Source of the DNA: a virus
Virus record (IMG/VR): IMGVR_UViG_3300044922_000087
Location: 1-22,643 of that record
Length of the DNA stretch: 22,643 nucleotides
Reading direction: 5' to 3' (one strand)
Part shown: positions 14,384 through 21,169 of the stretch, one piece after another
Position numbering within the stretch: position 1 is the stretch's first letter
How the letters are laid out: every line of letters starts with the position of its first letter
Translations under genes and position numbers: made by a program
The notes under the pieces: generated by a model
Seen by the model: the letters and a program-made list of their open reading frames with translations, nothing else
Told to the model about the DNA's origin: nothing
The model's database searches: none

Positions 14384-17020
14384 ATGGCAAATACATTAAG
14401 ATTTAAAAGGGGTTTAGTTGCAACAATACCTACGGCATTAGCTGGTGAGCCACTATTCACAACCGACACCTTTGATTTATACATAGGCAACGGAACGACC
14501 AACACACGTTTCCAAAAGTACATTGCGAGTGGGGCATCTACTCAACTATTGAGAGGTGATGGCTCTTTACTTACAATGCCTATTGTCTTAACAAGTCCTG
14601 CCAATGGTCAAGTGCTAAAGTACAACGGGACAAGCTGGGTGAACGATAGCGATGCTGGGATTACGGGTAGTGGTAGTGCTGGTCAAGTCGCTTACTTTAC
14701 GGGTGCGACTACACAAGCTGGGAGTAATAATTTGTTTTTTGATAGTGCAAATATAAGATTAGGAATTGGCACTGCTGCACCTTCTACTGATTTACATATA
14801 TCAAGAGCAGGAAGTAAAACTTTAAGACTTACTAATACAACAAATTCAACAGATGTAGAATTAGGAATATCTACTGCATTAGGTACTGTTGGTACAAATA
14901 CTGCAAACGCTTTCGCTATTGTAACAAGCAATACAGAACGGATGCGTATTACACCAAGTACGGGTAACGTTCACATAGGAACATTTGTTTCCGATAGCGG
15001 TCAACGCTTACAAGTAACGGGTGATACGTTATTGAAAGGTAGTGGGAATACAAGTGCGACAACGGCATTGACGGTGCAAAATAGTGCAAGTACAAATATG
15101 TTTAGGGTTAAAAACGATGGATTTACCTTTACAAATTTTGGAACATACATTGGTACTTCTGATAGTAATGTAATAGCGGCATCAGACGCAACTGGCAATT
15201 CTTCTGCAAGTGGTTTAAATTTAAAATTATTATTTGGTTCATTTAATACCGCTGGATATGGTCTTATAATTGCTGGCTTTAATACAAGTACAAGAACTGC
15301 AACAAGTGGAACAAGTGGAACATTATCATTAGAACATGGATTCGCACCAACAAGCGGAACTGGTACATTTATAATGTTATCAGCAAGTGGCACCATCAAC
15401 CAAACGGGCGGTGCAAACGGCATCACTCGTGGATTTTATGTTGCACCAACCCTAACGGCTGCGGCTGATTGGAGGAGTATAGAATGGAGCAACAATAGTG
15501 GATGGGGATTGTATGGTGCGGGGACTGCTGCGAATTTTGTAAATGGGGCATTAGGCGTGGGAACTTCTACAATGACATACAAATTCAATGTCATTGATAG
15601 TGCGGCAACCTATGTGGCTGGATTTAGAGGAAGTTCATCAACTTATATTGTAGTTGGTGATACTTCATTAGGTGGCGAAAGTGGAATTAATTTAAGAAAT
15701 AGTACAGGTCAAACTTTTATTACACAAAGTGGTAGTATTTTTGACATAGCCACATTTACCGGTGTTAATGTAATAAGATTTCAAACAACTGGAACAGAGG
15801 CAGCAAGGATAACCGCAACAAATCGTAATTTTCACATCGGCACATTTAGTTCCGATTCGGGCGAGAAGCTACAAGTCACTGGCACTGCGAAGATAACGGG
15901 TGCGACAACATTAGGTGCGACAACGATTAGCACAAGTTCATCTACTGCTCTTGCAATCAATTCAAGTGCTTCTGCTTGTTATTTAGGTATGAGTGATTCA
16001 AGTGGTTCATTCACATACTTAGGTAGTGATAATGGTGCAATGTTATTCCAAACACCAGCAAGTAGCTACTCAACTAAAATGACACTTGACTCCTCTGGCA
16101 ATCTCGGTCTGGGTGTGACTCCGAGTGCGTGGGCAATATTAAAAGGTTTACAAGTTGGGTTAACTGCATCTATTAGTGGTTATGCAGCAACAACTGAAGG
16201 AATGTTTTTAATGAGCAACTCTTTTTATAATGGTGGTGCTTTTGTGTATCAAGTTAATGGTTTTGCTACAACATATTTACAACAAAATGGTGAGCATAGA
16301 TTTCAAACTGCTGCAAGTGGAACGGCTGGTAATAATATTACTTTTACAAGACCAATGACACTCACCGCTGCTGGAAGATTATTGTTAGGAACAACTGTTG
16401 AGGGAACTAATTTATTAGATGTAGTCGGCACTGCGAGGATAACGGGGGATTTAGCAGTTGACACCAACACATTGTTCGTTGATGCGACAAATAATAGGGT
16501 GGGGGTTTTGACTACTACACCATCAGAGCCTTTACACGTTGCTGGGAATATGCTCATTAGTGGTGCTAACTCGTTCAAGATGCGTAACCTTGCTGGTACG
16601 GATGTGAATGTGATTAGAGCAGTAAGTGGCGGTACAAGTGTCCTAAGCACTGCAACTCTTGGAAACAACATTGCAATAGGTACACAATCTGCTCACGACT
16701 TTTTACTATGCTCAAGTGATACTGAAAGAATAAGATTATCAAGTTCTGGATGGTTCTCACATACAACTGCAACAAATCCTTCTTCATCTGTAACTGATTC
16801 TTATGTGCAATACTCGGCTGACGTAACTGCTGGTAACGCTGCTCCACACTTTAGAACGGAGAATGGTGCGGTGATAAAACTATATCAAGAAACAACTGCG
16901 GTAGGTAACTCTATCATATCATTAGGAGGTGGTAACTCGGTTCTTGATGATACAACCTTTGATGGTTACACACTTAGACAAATCGTAAAAGCCTTGCGTA
17001 ATCAAGGTATATTAGCTTAA
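14384..17020 (+). CDS. Large tail fibre / receptor-binding protein with Mtd_N-like head
   Basis: An 878-residue fibre. The N terminus, 'TLRFKRGLVATIPTALAGEP' followed by L-F-T-T-D-T-F-D-L-Y-I-G-N-G, matches the small domain (Mtd_N-like) that opens many fibre and tropism proteins and attaches them to the tail. The body has repeated shaft motifs: a G-I-G-T-x-x-P-S-x-x-L-H-I kind (around 126-140, again R-V-G-V-L-T-T-T-P-S-E-P-L-H-V near 706-720), and two copies of 'HIGTFxSDSGxxLQVTG' at about 197-213 and 486-502, each preceded by an A/M-R-I-T segment. The end 'TFDGYTLRQIVKALRNQGIL' plus A has no peptidase S74 chaperone, and looks like a short helical cap. Probably the host-specificity determinant. 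A 35-nt gap separates it from the previous gene. Confidence 0.82.
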   Translation: MANTLRFKRGLVATIPTALAGEPLFTTDTFDLYIGNGTTNTRFQKYIASGASTQLLRGDGSLLTMPIVLTSPANGQVLKYNGTSWVNDSDAGITGSGSAGQVAYFTGATTQAGSNNLFFDSANIRLGIGTAAPSTDLHISRAGSKTLRLTNTTNSTDVELGISTALGTVGTNTANAFAIVTSNTERMRITPSTGNVHIGTFVSDSGQRLQVTGDTLLKGSGNTSATTALTVQNSASTNMFRVKNDGFTFTNFGTYIGTSDSNVIAASDATGNSSASGLNLKLLFGSFNTAGYGLIIAGFNTSTRTATSGTSGTLSLEHGFAPTSGTGTFIMLSASGTINQTGGANGITRGFYVAPTLTAAADWRSIEWSNNSGWGLYGAGTAANFVNGALGVGTSTMTYKFNVIDSAATYVAGFRGSSSTYIVVGDTSLGGESGINLRNSTGQTFITQSGSIFDIATFTGVNVIRFQTTGTEAARITATNRNFHIGTFSSDSGEKLQVTGTAKITGATTLGATTISTSSSTALAINSSASACYLGMSDSSGSFTYLGSDNGAMLFQTPASSYSTKMTLDSSGNLGLGVTPSAWAILKGLQVGLTASISGYAATTEGMFLMSNSFYNGGAFVYQVNGFATTYLQQNGEHRFQTAASGTAGNNITFTRPMTLTAAGRLLLGTTVEGTNLLDVVGTARITGDLAVDTNTLFVDATNNRVGVLTTTPSEPLHVAGNMLISGANSFKMRNLAGTDVNVIRAVSGGTSVLSTATLGNNIAIGTQSAHDFLLCSSDTERIRLSSSGWFSHTTATNPSSSVTDSYVQYSADVTAGNAAPHFRTENGAVIKLYQETTAVGNSIISLGGGNSVLDDTTFDGYTLRQIVKALRNQGILA

Positions 17021-17041
17021 TAAACAAAAAAACAAAACAAA

Positions 17042-17326
17042 ATGGGAGTAAACATTCAACCAGTTAGTATCTGGGCAAACGGACAAAGCAAACAAGCATC
17101 GGAACTTGATGCAAGGATTATTTATGATGACTTGGCGACAAGTGCTACGTTCTACTATGAACTAAAGGAAGCGGTAGTAGTAGACGAAGAAGGTGCATCA
17201 AGTGGTGGTGCAGTTCTATCGGTAGGGAACGTGGCTATGGATGGTCAAGACTACATTGATTGGGATAATTCTAACGAACAAGCCTATGTTTACATAGCTG
17301 GTAAGTTAAATTTGGTAATTATCTAA
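17042..17326 (+). CDS. Small accessory protein of the fibre module, unrecognised
   Basis: A 94-residue protein with a short N-terminal beta segment ('MGVNIQPVSIWANGQSKQAS'), an aromatic-rich middle (Y-D-D-L-A-T-S-A-T-F-Y-Y-E-L) and a second half of mixed acidic and hydrophobic strands ending L-N-L-V-I-I. I do not recognise the family. Position 21 nt after the large fibre gene and before the lysis region suggests a virion or fibre-assembly role, for example a fibre cap or chaperone. No signal peptide, membrane segment or metal motif is visible. Confidence 0.65.
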   Translation: MGVNIQPVSIWANGQSKQASELDARIIYDDLATSATFYYELKEAVVVDEEGASSGGAVLSVGNVAMDGQDYIDWDNSNEQAYVYIAGKLNLVII

Positions 17327-17344
17327 GAATTTTATATAACTTTA
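17311..17344 (+). promoter_or_regulatory. Possible weak Bacteroidota-type promoter
   Basis: TTTG (17311-17314) and TAACTTTA (17337-17344, one mismatch to TAnnTTTG) are 22 nt apart, slightly long for the Bacteroidota consensus. It lies upstream of the small coiled-coil gene and endolysin. This is a weak match; it may be chance in AT-rich DNA. Confidence 0.25.
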
Positions 17345-17360
17345 CAATAAATTTAAAACT

Positions 17361-17495
17361 ATGGACATTAAAGAACTAAAGGCTCAAGCCTACGATCTAC
17401 TCGCTCAAATGGAGTACATCCAAAAACAATTAGCAGAAACAAATCAGAAAATCGCTGAGGCAATGCAGAAAGATGCTGAACAAACTGCACAATAA
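17361..17495 (+). CDS. Small coiled-coil protein upstream of endolysin
   Basis: A 44-residue protein, ATG 17361 to TAA 17493-17495. It is Gln/Glu/Ala/Lys-rich with a clear heptad-type pattern ('DIKELKAQAYDLLAQMEYIQ' and further), so almost wholly a helix, likely oligomeric. No membrane segment. It overlaps the endolysin start by 23 nt, so translation is likely coupled. The function is unknown. Confidence 0.55.
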   Translation: MDIKELKAQAYDLLAQMEYIQKQLAETNQKIAEAMQKDAEQTAQ

Positions 17496-18066
17496 AATCC
17501 CCATACAAGTCCTTAATGAGTTAGGTGATGTGATGAAGCAATTTGGCATCACCAACTCGTTTAGGCTTACTCACTTCCTTGCTCAAGTTGCTCACGAGAG
17601 TGGTAACTTTCGCTATACAAGAGAGAACCTCAACTACTCTACCGAAGGGCTGCTCAAAGTCTTTCCAAAATACTTCGATAAAAATACTGCTCCACTATAC
17701 GCAAGGCGACCACAAGCCATTGCCAATATGGTCTATAATGGTCGTATGGGCAATAAGCTAAAGAGCAATGATGGTTGGATGTTTAGGGGAGCAGGTTTTT
17801 TGCAACTGACTGGTCGGATTAATTTCCAAGCATTTTCCGATCATATTGGTGATGCCAACATAATGATAAACCCCGACCTTATTGCAACAAAATACCCACT
17901 CACATCAGCCGCTTGGTTCTTTGAAAAGAGAGGACTATGGGCAATTTGCGATGAGGGTGTAGACCTTGCTACGATTCGCAAAGTAACAAGAGTTGTCAAT
18001 GGCGCGTACAATGGAATTAGCGATAGAATAAGCAAGACTAATGTATTTATAAGTTTTTTATCATAA
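17473..18066 (+). CDS. Endolysin, GH19 (chitinase-like) glycosidase
   Basis: A 197-residue GH19-type peptidoglycan-degrading lysozyme. Key pieces: 'RLTHFLAQVAHESGNFRYTR' containing the first catalytic Glu (E42 in A-H-E-S), followed by E-N-L-N-Y-S (E51, the probable second acidic residue), then 'LLKVFPKYF', 'ANMVYNGRMGN', W-M-F-R-G-A-G-F-L-Q-L-T-G-R (102-115), 'YPLTSAAWFFEKRGLW', and a C-terminal 'VVNGAYNGISDR'. These match the GH19 endolysin layout at the usual length (about 190-210 aa). No signal peptide or transmembrane segment, so a holin or pore must let it reach the wall. Start ATG 17473 overlaps the upstream coiled-coil gene; the ORF ends 1 nt before the HNH endonuclease start. Activity against Gram-negative murein is inferred. 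Confidence 0.9.
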   Translation: MLNKLHNKIPIQVLNELGDVMKQFGITNSFRLTHFLAQVAHESGNFRYTRENLNYSTEGLLKVFPKYFDKNTAPLYARRPQAIANMVYNGRMGNKLKSNDGWMFRGAGFLQLTGRINFQAFSDHIGDANIMINPDLIATKYPLTSAAWFFEKRGLWAICDEGVDLATIRKVTRVVNGAYNGISDRISKTNVFISFLS

Positions 18067-18067
18067 T

Positions 18068-18781
18068 ATGAACTACCAAAAACACTACGATAATTTAATG
18101 GCTTCAAGACTTTTGCTTAAAAAACAAAGGCATATTGAAAGAAAAAATGGTCTATATTATGAAGGTCATCATATAATACCAAAATATCTTGGTGGTACTG
18201 GTACAAGTTCTCAAGGTTTATATAATTCAAATATAGTTTACCTTACTGCAAGAGAGCATTTTTTGGCACATTGGCTATTTTGGAGAATAAAAAAAGATAG
18301 ACAAAGTGCATTGGCATTTCATAAAATGATGTCGAACAATAAAAATCAAAATAGAATTGTATCATCAAGAGGCTATGAAGAAGCAAGGTTAGCATTTTCT
18401 GAAACAAATAAAGGAAACGATTTTTGGAAGCATAAAAAAAAGCAAAGGGAATTTAGTGCTGAACATAGATTATTTTATTCTAAATTGATGAAAGGTAGAT
18501 TTGCTGGAGAAAAAAATTATTTTTACGGCAAAACACATACATTGGAGACAAAAAAAATTATATCTGAAAAAGCTAAAAACAGAGATTGCTCACATTACAA
18601 ATCAAACAAAGGTATAAAAGTTGTAATGAAAGATGGAGTGGTATTAGCTGAATTTAAATCAAGTAAAGAGGTAGCTAAATTTATAGGATCATCACATAGT
18701 AATGTTAGACACGTTCTTGGAGGCACACAAAAAACGGCTAAGGGTTATAATATAATATATAAAAATAATTTATTCCAATGA
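18068..18781 (+). CDS. HNH homing endonuclease with NUMOD domains
   Basis: A 237-residue free-standing homing endonuclease. The HNH nuclease part is 'YYEGHHIIPKYLGGTG' (H34/H35), N54 in N-S-N-I-V-Y-L and 'TAREHFLAHWLFW' (H64/H68). It is followed by a NUMOD3-type DNA-binding segment near 145-170 (N-Y-F-Y-G-K-T-H-T-L-E-T-K-K) and a NUMOD1-type repeat near 190-230 (V-V-L-A-E-F-K-S-S-K-E-V-A-K-F-I, then G-Y-N-I-I-Y). Such genes cut a homologous site in phages lacking them and spread by repair. It lies between endolysin and spanin. Base composition is different: 16 G/C in 18121-18180 against 26 in 17881-17940 of the endolysin, with several A-tracts, indicating recent acquisition. It overlaps the spanin start by 4 nt. 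No intron is apparent. Confidence 0.88.
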   Translation: MNYQKHYDNLMASRLLLKKQRHIERKNGLYYEGHHIIPKYLGGTGTSSQGLYNSNIVYLTAREHFLAHWLFWRIKKDRQSALAFHKMMSNNKNQNRIVSSRGYEEARLAFSETNKGNDFWKHKKKQREFSAEHRLFYSKLMKGRFAGEKNYFYGKTHTLETKKIISEKAKNRDCSHYKSNKGIKVVMKDGVVLAEFKSSKEVAKFIGSSHSNVRHVLGGTQKTAKGYNIIYKNNLFQ

Positions 18782-19212
18782 GAATCCTTATTGCAATATC
18801 CTTAATTTTACTTACGTCTTGCGTAACTACTAAACGGATTGAAAGGTATTTAGAGAAAAACCCTCAAGAGATTGAGAAGGTTTTTATTACCAATGATGTC
18901 CACGATACAACACTAATTGTCAAGGATTCCTTGATAGTTGAACGGATTACCGACTCATTCTACACTTGGTTTGCTGATACGCATTACATAGATAGAGTGC
19001 GCATAAAGAAGGTATTAGAGCCTTGCAAGGATAGTATCATTATAGTATCAAAGCAGATATATACGGATAGGTACAAAAAAGTTTATGAAGCTGCAAAGAA
19101 GAACATTGAGGCAAATGATAAGATGCTTAAATGGTGGAGGAAAGGGGCATTGCTAACTTGGGCGTGGATAATACTTATTTGTGGTGTGATTTATATCATC
19201 AAACGTAGATGA
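18778..19212 (+). CDS. Lipoprotein with C-terminal membrane anchor, candidate unimolecular spanin (u-spanin)
   Basis: A 144-residue protein. It starts with a lipoprotein signal 'MRILIAISLILLTSC', with lipobox L12-T13-S14-C15. The central ~100 residues are hydrophilic, charged and partly helical, with one Cys (in E-P-C-K-D). A C-terminal hydrophobic helix (about 122-141, 'LLTWAWIILICGVIYII') ends in K-R-R. Outer-membrane lipid at one end and inner-membrane helix at the other is the topology of a u-spanin (as in phage T1 gp11), which disrupts the outer membrane at the end of infection. Context fits: it is one gene after the endolysin, separated only by the homing endonuclease. It overlaps the exonuclease start by 4 nt. 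An ordinary lipoprotein with an incidental membrane helix is the alternative. Confidence 0.72.
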   Translation: MRILIAISLILLTSCVTTKRIERYLEKNPQEIEKVFITNDVHDTTLIVKDSLIVERITDSFYTWFADTHYIDRVRIKKVLEPCKDSIIIVSKQIYTDRYKKVYEAAKKNIEANDKMLKWWRKGALLTWAWIILICGVIYIIKRR

Positions 19213-20234
19213 AAAAAAGCGACATAGTTAAGGAGTATTTGGCGTTATACCCAACAATGAAAGGGTTGACTCTTGCTAAGAAGATTTACGAAGAAAATAA
19301 AGAATTATTTGATCACGTTGAGAATGCGAGAAAACTAATTAACTACTATCGTGGATTGTCTGGTGATGGAGATAGAAAAAAGCTAAAGAATAGAACATAC
19401 CAAGTTGCTCCAAATTACGACACAACAAAAAGCAAAATGGAGAAAATTCAAACAAGTGCGAAAGTCCTTATCCTCGACATTGAGACCGCACCCATTAGTG
19501 CTTACGTTTGGGGCATTTGGAATCAAAACGTGGGAACGCATCAAATAAAGAGTGATTGGTTTTGCTTGACGTGGGCAGCCAAATGGCTATTCGAAGATAA
19601 GGTGTATAGTGCAAAACTAAAGCCAGAGGAGGTAGCCAACCAAGATGACAAGAGAATAATGGAGGGGATTTGGAAGTTGGTAAATGAGGCTGATATTGTC
19701 ATAGCACATAACGCAGTCAAGTTTGACATCCCTCGACTTAATTCAAGATTCATCATAAATGACTTATGTCCTCCCCTTCCGTATCAAATTATCGATACTT
19801 TGACTCATATTCGTAGGCAGTTTGGGTTTACCAGTAATAAGTTGGATTACGTCAATAAGCTATTGAACCTGGAGCGTAAAAAAGAGACCTCTTTTGAGTT
19901 GTGGGATAATTGTATGAAAGGGGATAGGAAGGCACTCAAAGAGATGGAGGATTATAACGTACAAGATGTACGCATATTAGAAGAAACTTACCTTCAAATT
20001 AGACCTTGGATCAAGCCTCACCCAAATATGGGGTTATTCATATTGGATGAAACCGAGCATAGATGCCCTTCTTGTGGGTCAAATGAACTTGAGGCACAAG
20101 GCAAATGTTATAACACGAGTGCTAACATTTACGAGTTGTTTAGGTGTGGGAATTGTTCAAGTATATCAAGGAAAAGGCTTGGTGCTGCTACAATAAAACA
20201 AAAGCGACATCTTCTAATACCTACCGCCAAATGA
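19209..20234 (+). CDS. DEDDy-type 3'-5' exonuclease with C-terminal zinc ribbon
   Basis: A 341-residue RNase H-like/DnaQ-like nuclease. N-terminal residues 1-80 are helical (possible DNA-binding). Exo I is at 86-93 (V-L-I-L-D-I-E-T, with D90/E92), Exo II is 'IVIAHNAVKFDIPRLNSRF' (H167-N168, D173) and Exo III is Y-N-V-Q-D-V-R-I-L-E-E (249-259; Y249-x3-D253, the DEDDy form). The C terminus carries four cysteines in zinc-ribbon spacing: C286-P-S-C289 and C313-G-N-C316, with C300 between. The exonuclease domain alone is compatible with proofreading, repair or processing; the zinc ribbon probably binds nucleic acid. No polymerase domain follows. It overlaps the spanin by 4 nt and the small HExxH gene by 4 nt. 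Confidence 0.85.
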   Translation: MKKSDIVKEYLALYPTMKGLTLAKKIYEENKELFDHVENARKLINYYRGLSGDGDRKKLKNRTYQVAPNYDTTKSKMEKIQTSAKVLILDIETAPISAYVWGIWNQNVGTHQIKSDWFCLTWAAKWLFEDKVYSAKLKPEEVANQDDKRIMEGIWKLVNEADIVIAHNAVKFDIPRLNSRFIINDLCPPLPYQIIDTLTHIRRQFGFTSNKLDYVNKLLNLERKKETSFELWDNCMKGDRKALKEMEDYNVQDVRILEETYLQIRPWIKPHPNMGLFILDETEHRCPSCGSNELEAQGKCYNTSANIYELFRCGNCSSISRKRLGAATIKQKRHLLIPTAK

Positions 20235-20503
20235 GGAGGATAAAAGTATTATATACCAAACTTGGTAAGCAAAAGGCTTGGGGATTGGCTCATTCTGATG
20301 AGTTGATTGAGATAGATATTCGGCTCAAGGGTCGGAAGGCTATGGAGATATTGATACACGAGATTTGCCATATATTGGCTCCTGAGGATGATGAGGAGGA
20401 GGTGATACGCAAGAGTGTCATCCTCACCAAAACCTTATGGCACGAGGGATATAGGCGCATAGATAACACGGAAGATATACCATTGCAGAATGGTGAGACA
20501 TAG
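20231..20503 (+). CDS. Small HExxH protein, putative zincin
   Basis: A 90-residue protein; I prefer ATG 20231, overlapping the exonuclease stop by 4 nt (ATGA), over an upstream ATG at 20144 that would lie deep inside the exonuclease gene. The motif 'MEILIHEICHILAPEDDEEE' contains H43-E44-x-x-H47, the zinc-binding metalloprotease signature, followed by an acidic segment that could supply a third ligand. The rest is beta at the N terminus ('RRIKVLYTKLGKQKAWGLAH') and helical at the C terminus. Size is minimal for a protease, recalling small SprT/zincin-like phage proteins; the substrate is unknown. It is the last gene before a strong terminator. Confidence 0.65.
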   Translation: MRRIKVLYTKLGKQKAWGLAHSDELIEIDIRLKGRKAMEILIHEICHILAPEDDEEEVIRKSVILTKTLWHEGYRRIDNTEDIPLQNGET

Positions 20504-20537
20504 TTTTTTGTGATTAAATACGGTATGGTCAAATTAC

Positions 20538-20568
20538 GGCTTGGGTTTCTACCCGAGCCTTTTATTTT
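20538..20568 (+). terminator. Rho-independent terminator
   Basis: A perfect 8-bp stem with one G-U pair, GGCTTGGG (20538-20545) / CCCGAGCC (20552-20559), loop TTTCTA, then TTTTATTTT (20560-20568). It closes the structural/lysis/exonuclease transcription unit 34 nt after the HExxH gene stop. Confidence 0.88.
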
Positions 20569-20605
20569 AGAAGTAAATGCTTTCACAAAACTTTAACACA
20601 TATAT

Positions 20606-20636
20606 TTTGTGGTTTAAAAATAATCATATAACTTTG
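20606..20636 (+). promoter_or_regulatory. Bacteroidota-type promoter (TTTG-N19-TAnnTTTG)
   Basis: TTTG at 20606-20609 and TAACTTTG at 20629-20636 are exactly 19 nt apart and match the Bacteroidota housekeeping sigma consensus (-33 TTTG, -7 TAnnTTTG). It lies in the 156-nt gap after a strong terminator and 23 nt before the ATG of the XRE regulator at 20660, so it probably drives the following block. Confidence 0.75.
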
Positions 20637-20659
20637 ATGTCATAACAAATAAACACACA

Positions 20660-20878
20660 ATGACTGAAATTTTAATTAAAGAGAAACTAAGAGCATTACG
20701 AGAATCGAAAGGATTATCTCGTGAAACATTATCTAAGATGGCTAATGTAACAATGCAGACTATTTTTAGAGCAGAGACGGGTGGTAACATTAACCTTAAC
20801 AACTATCTCAAAATCATCCAAACTTTACAATCCTATGGAGTACATAGCAATACTGGTGATAATGTTAATTACATTTAG
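20660..20878 (+). CDS. XRE-family HTH regulator
   Basis: A 72-residue protein with a Cro/C1-type helix-turn-helix: I-K-E-K-L-R-A-L-R-E-S-K-G-L-S-R-E-T-L-S (residues 6-25), then K-M-A-N-V-T-M-Q-T-I-F-R-A-E (recognition helix), and 'INLNNYLKIIQTLQSYGV'. This is a complete minimal XRE domain with no additional domain. First gene of a new transcription unit directly behind the Bacteroidota-type promoter, so it may regulate the early/replication block or its own promoter. Its last 44 nt overlap the next gene in another frame. It could also be a phage transcription switch; target sites are not obvious, though dyads exist at 21823-21836 and 21943-21956. Confidence 0.78.
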   Translation: MTEILIKEKLRALRESKGLSRETLSKMANVTMQTIFRAETGGNINLNNYLKIIQTLQSYGVHSNTGDNVNYI

Positions 20879-21167
20879 TGTAATTTTCATCCCTAATCAA
20901 TGGGACGTACCAATTAAACCTAAACGCAAACACACCAATACTAAGTTTATCATCCCAGCAGAGTTTTGGGTGGAGTACAACGAGATGTTAAGAGAAATAA
21001 ATGATATGACCGAAGGCAATGCAAGAGTGGTGTTTCAAAGATTAAACCAATTAAACGAGAAGTATTGTAGGTTATTTATGAACTATACCTACGATGAGAA
21101 AATGACTCAATTAATTGAGAAGTACAACGCAAAGATTAATTATTTTCATAACCAAAAAACCAAGTAA
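20835..21167 (+). CDS. Small membrane-anchored protein, unrecognised
   Basis: A 110-residue protein with an N-terminal hydrophobic helix ('MEYIAILVIMLITFSVIFIP'), then a basic segment (K-P-K-R-K-H) and a long helical soluble tail of ~80 residues. I prefer ATG 20835 because it places the membrane helix at the N terminus; an earlier ATG at 20781 adds 18 residues of low-quality leader inside the XRE gene, and a later ATG at 20862 would trim nine residues. Basic residues just after the helix suggest an N-out, C-in orientation. Function is unknown; a superinfection-type inner-membrane protein is one possibility, not demonstrated. It ends 2 nt before the SSB-like gene. Confidence 0.55.
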   Translation: MEYIAILVIMLITFSVIFIPNQWDVPIKPKRKHTNTKFIIPAEFWVEYNEMLREINDMTEGNARVVFQRLNQLNEKYCRLFMNYTYDEKMTQLIEKYNAKINYFHNQKTK

Positions 21168-21169
21168 AA

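Noticed and set aside
15001-15426. Antisense open frame opposite the large fibre (and similar ones at 12404-12589, 13553-13798, 16303-16671)
   Set aside because: Repetitive fibre codons produce long complementary open frames; composition is Val/Leu/Pro-heavy without motifs.
12234-17020. Diversity-generating retroelement acting on the fibres
   Set aside because: No reverse transcriptase, no accessory protein and no template/variable repeat pair could be found within the window, despite the Mtd_N-like fibre head.
17311-17344. Firm lysis promoter call
   Set aside because: Spacer is 22 nt and the -7 box has a mismatch; listed only as a low-confidence feature.
18436-18560. Runs of eight A in the HNH gene as further frameshift sites
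   Set aside because: The main frame stays intact with NUMOD motifs on both sides, and no alternative frame with a domain opens there; explained by AT-richness.
20144-20230. Earlier start for the HExxH gene
   Set aside because: It would overlap the exonuclease zinc-ribbon coding by 91 nt, while the ATG at 20231 gives the usual 4-nt ATGA coupling and keeps the whole motif.
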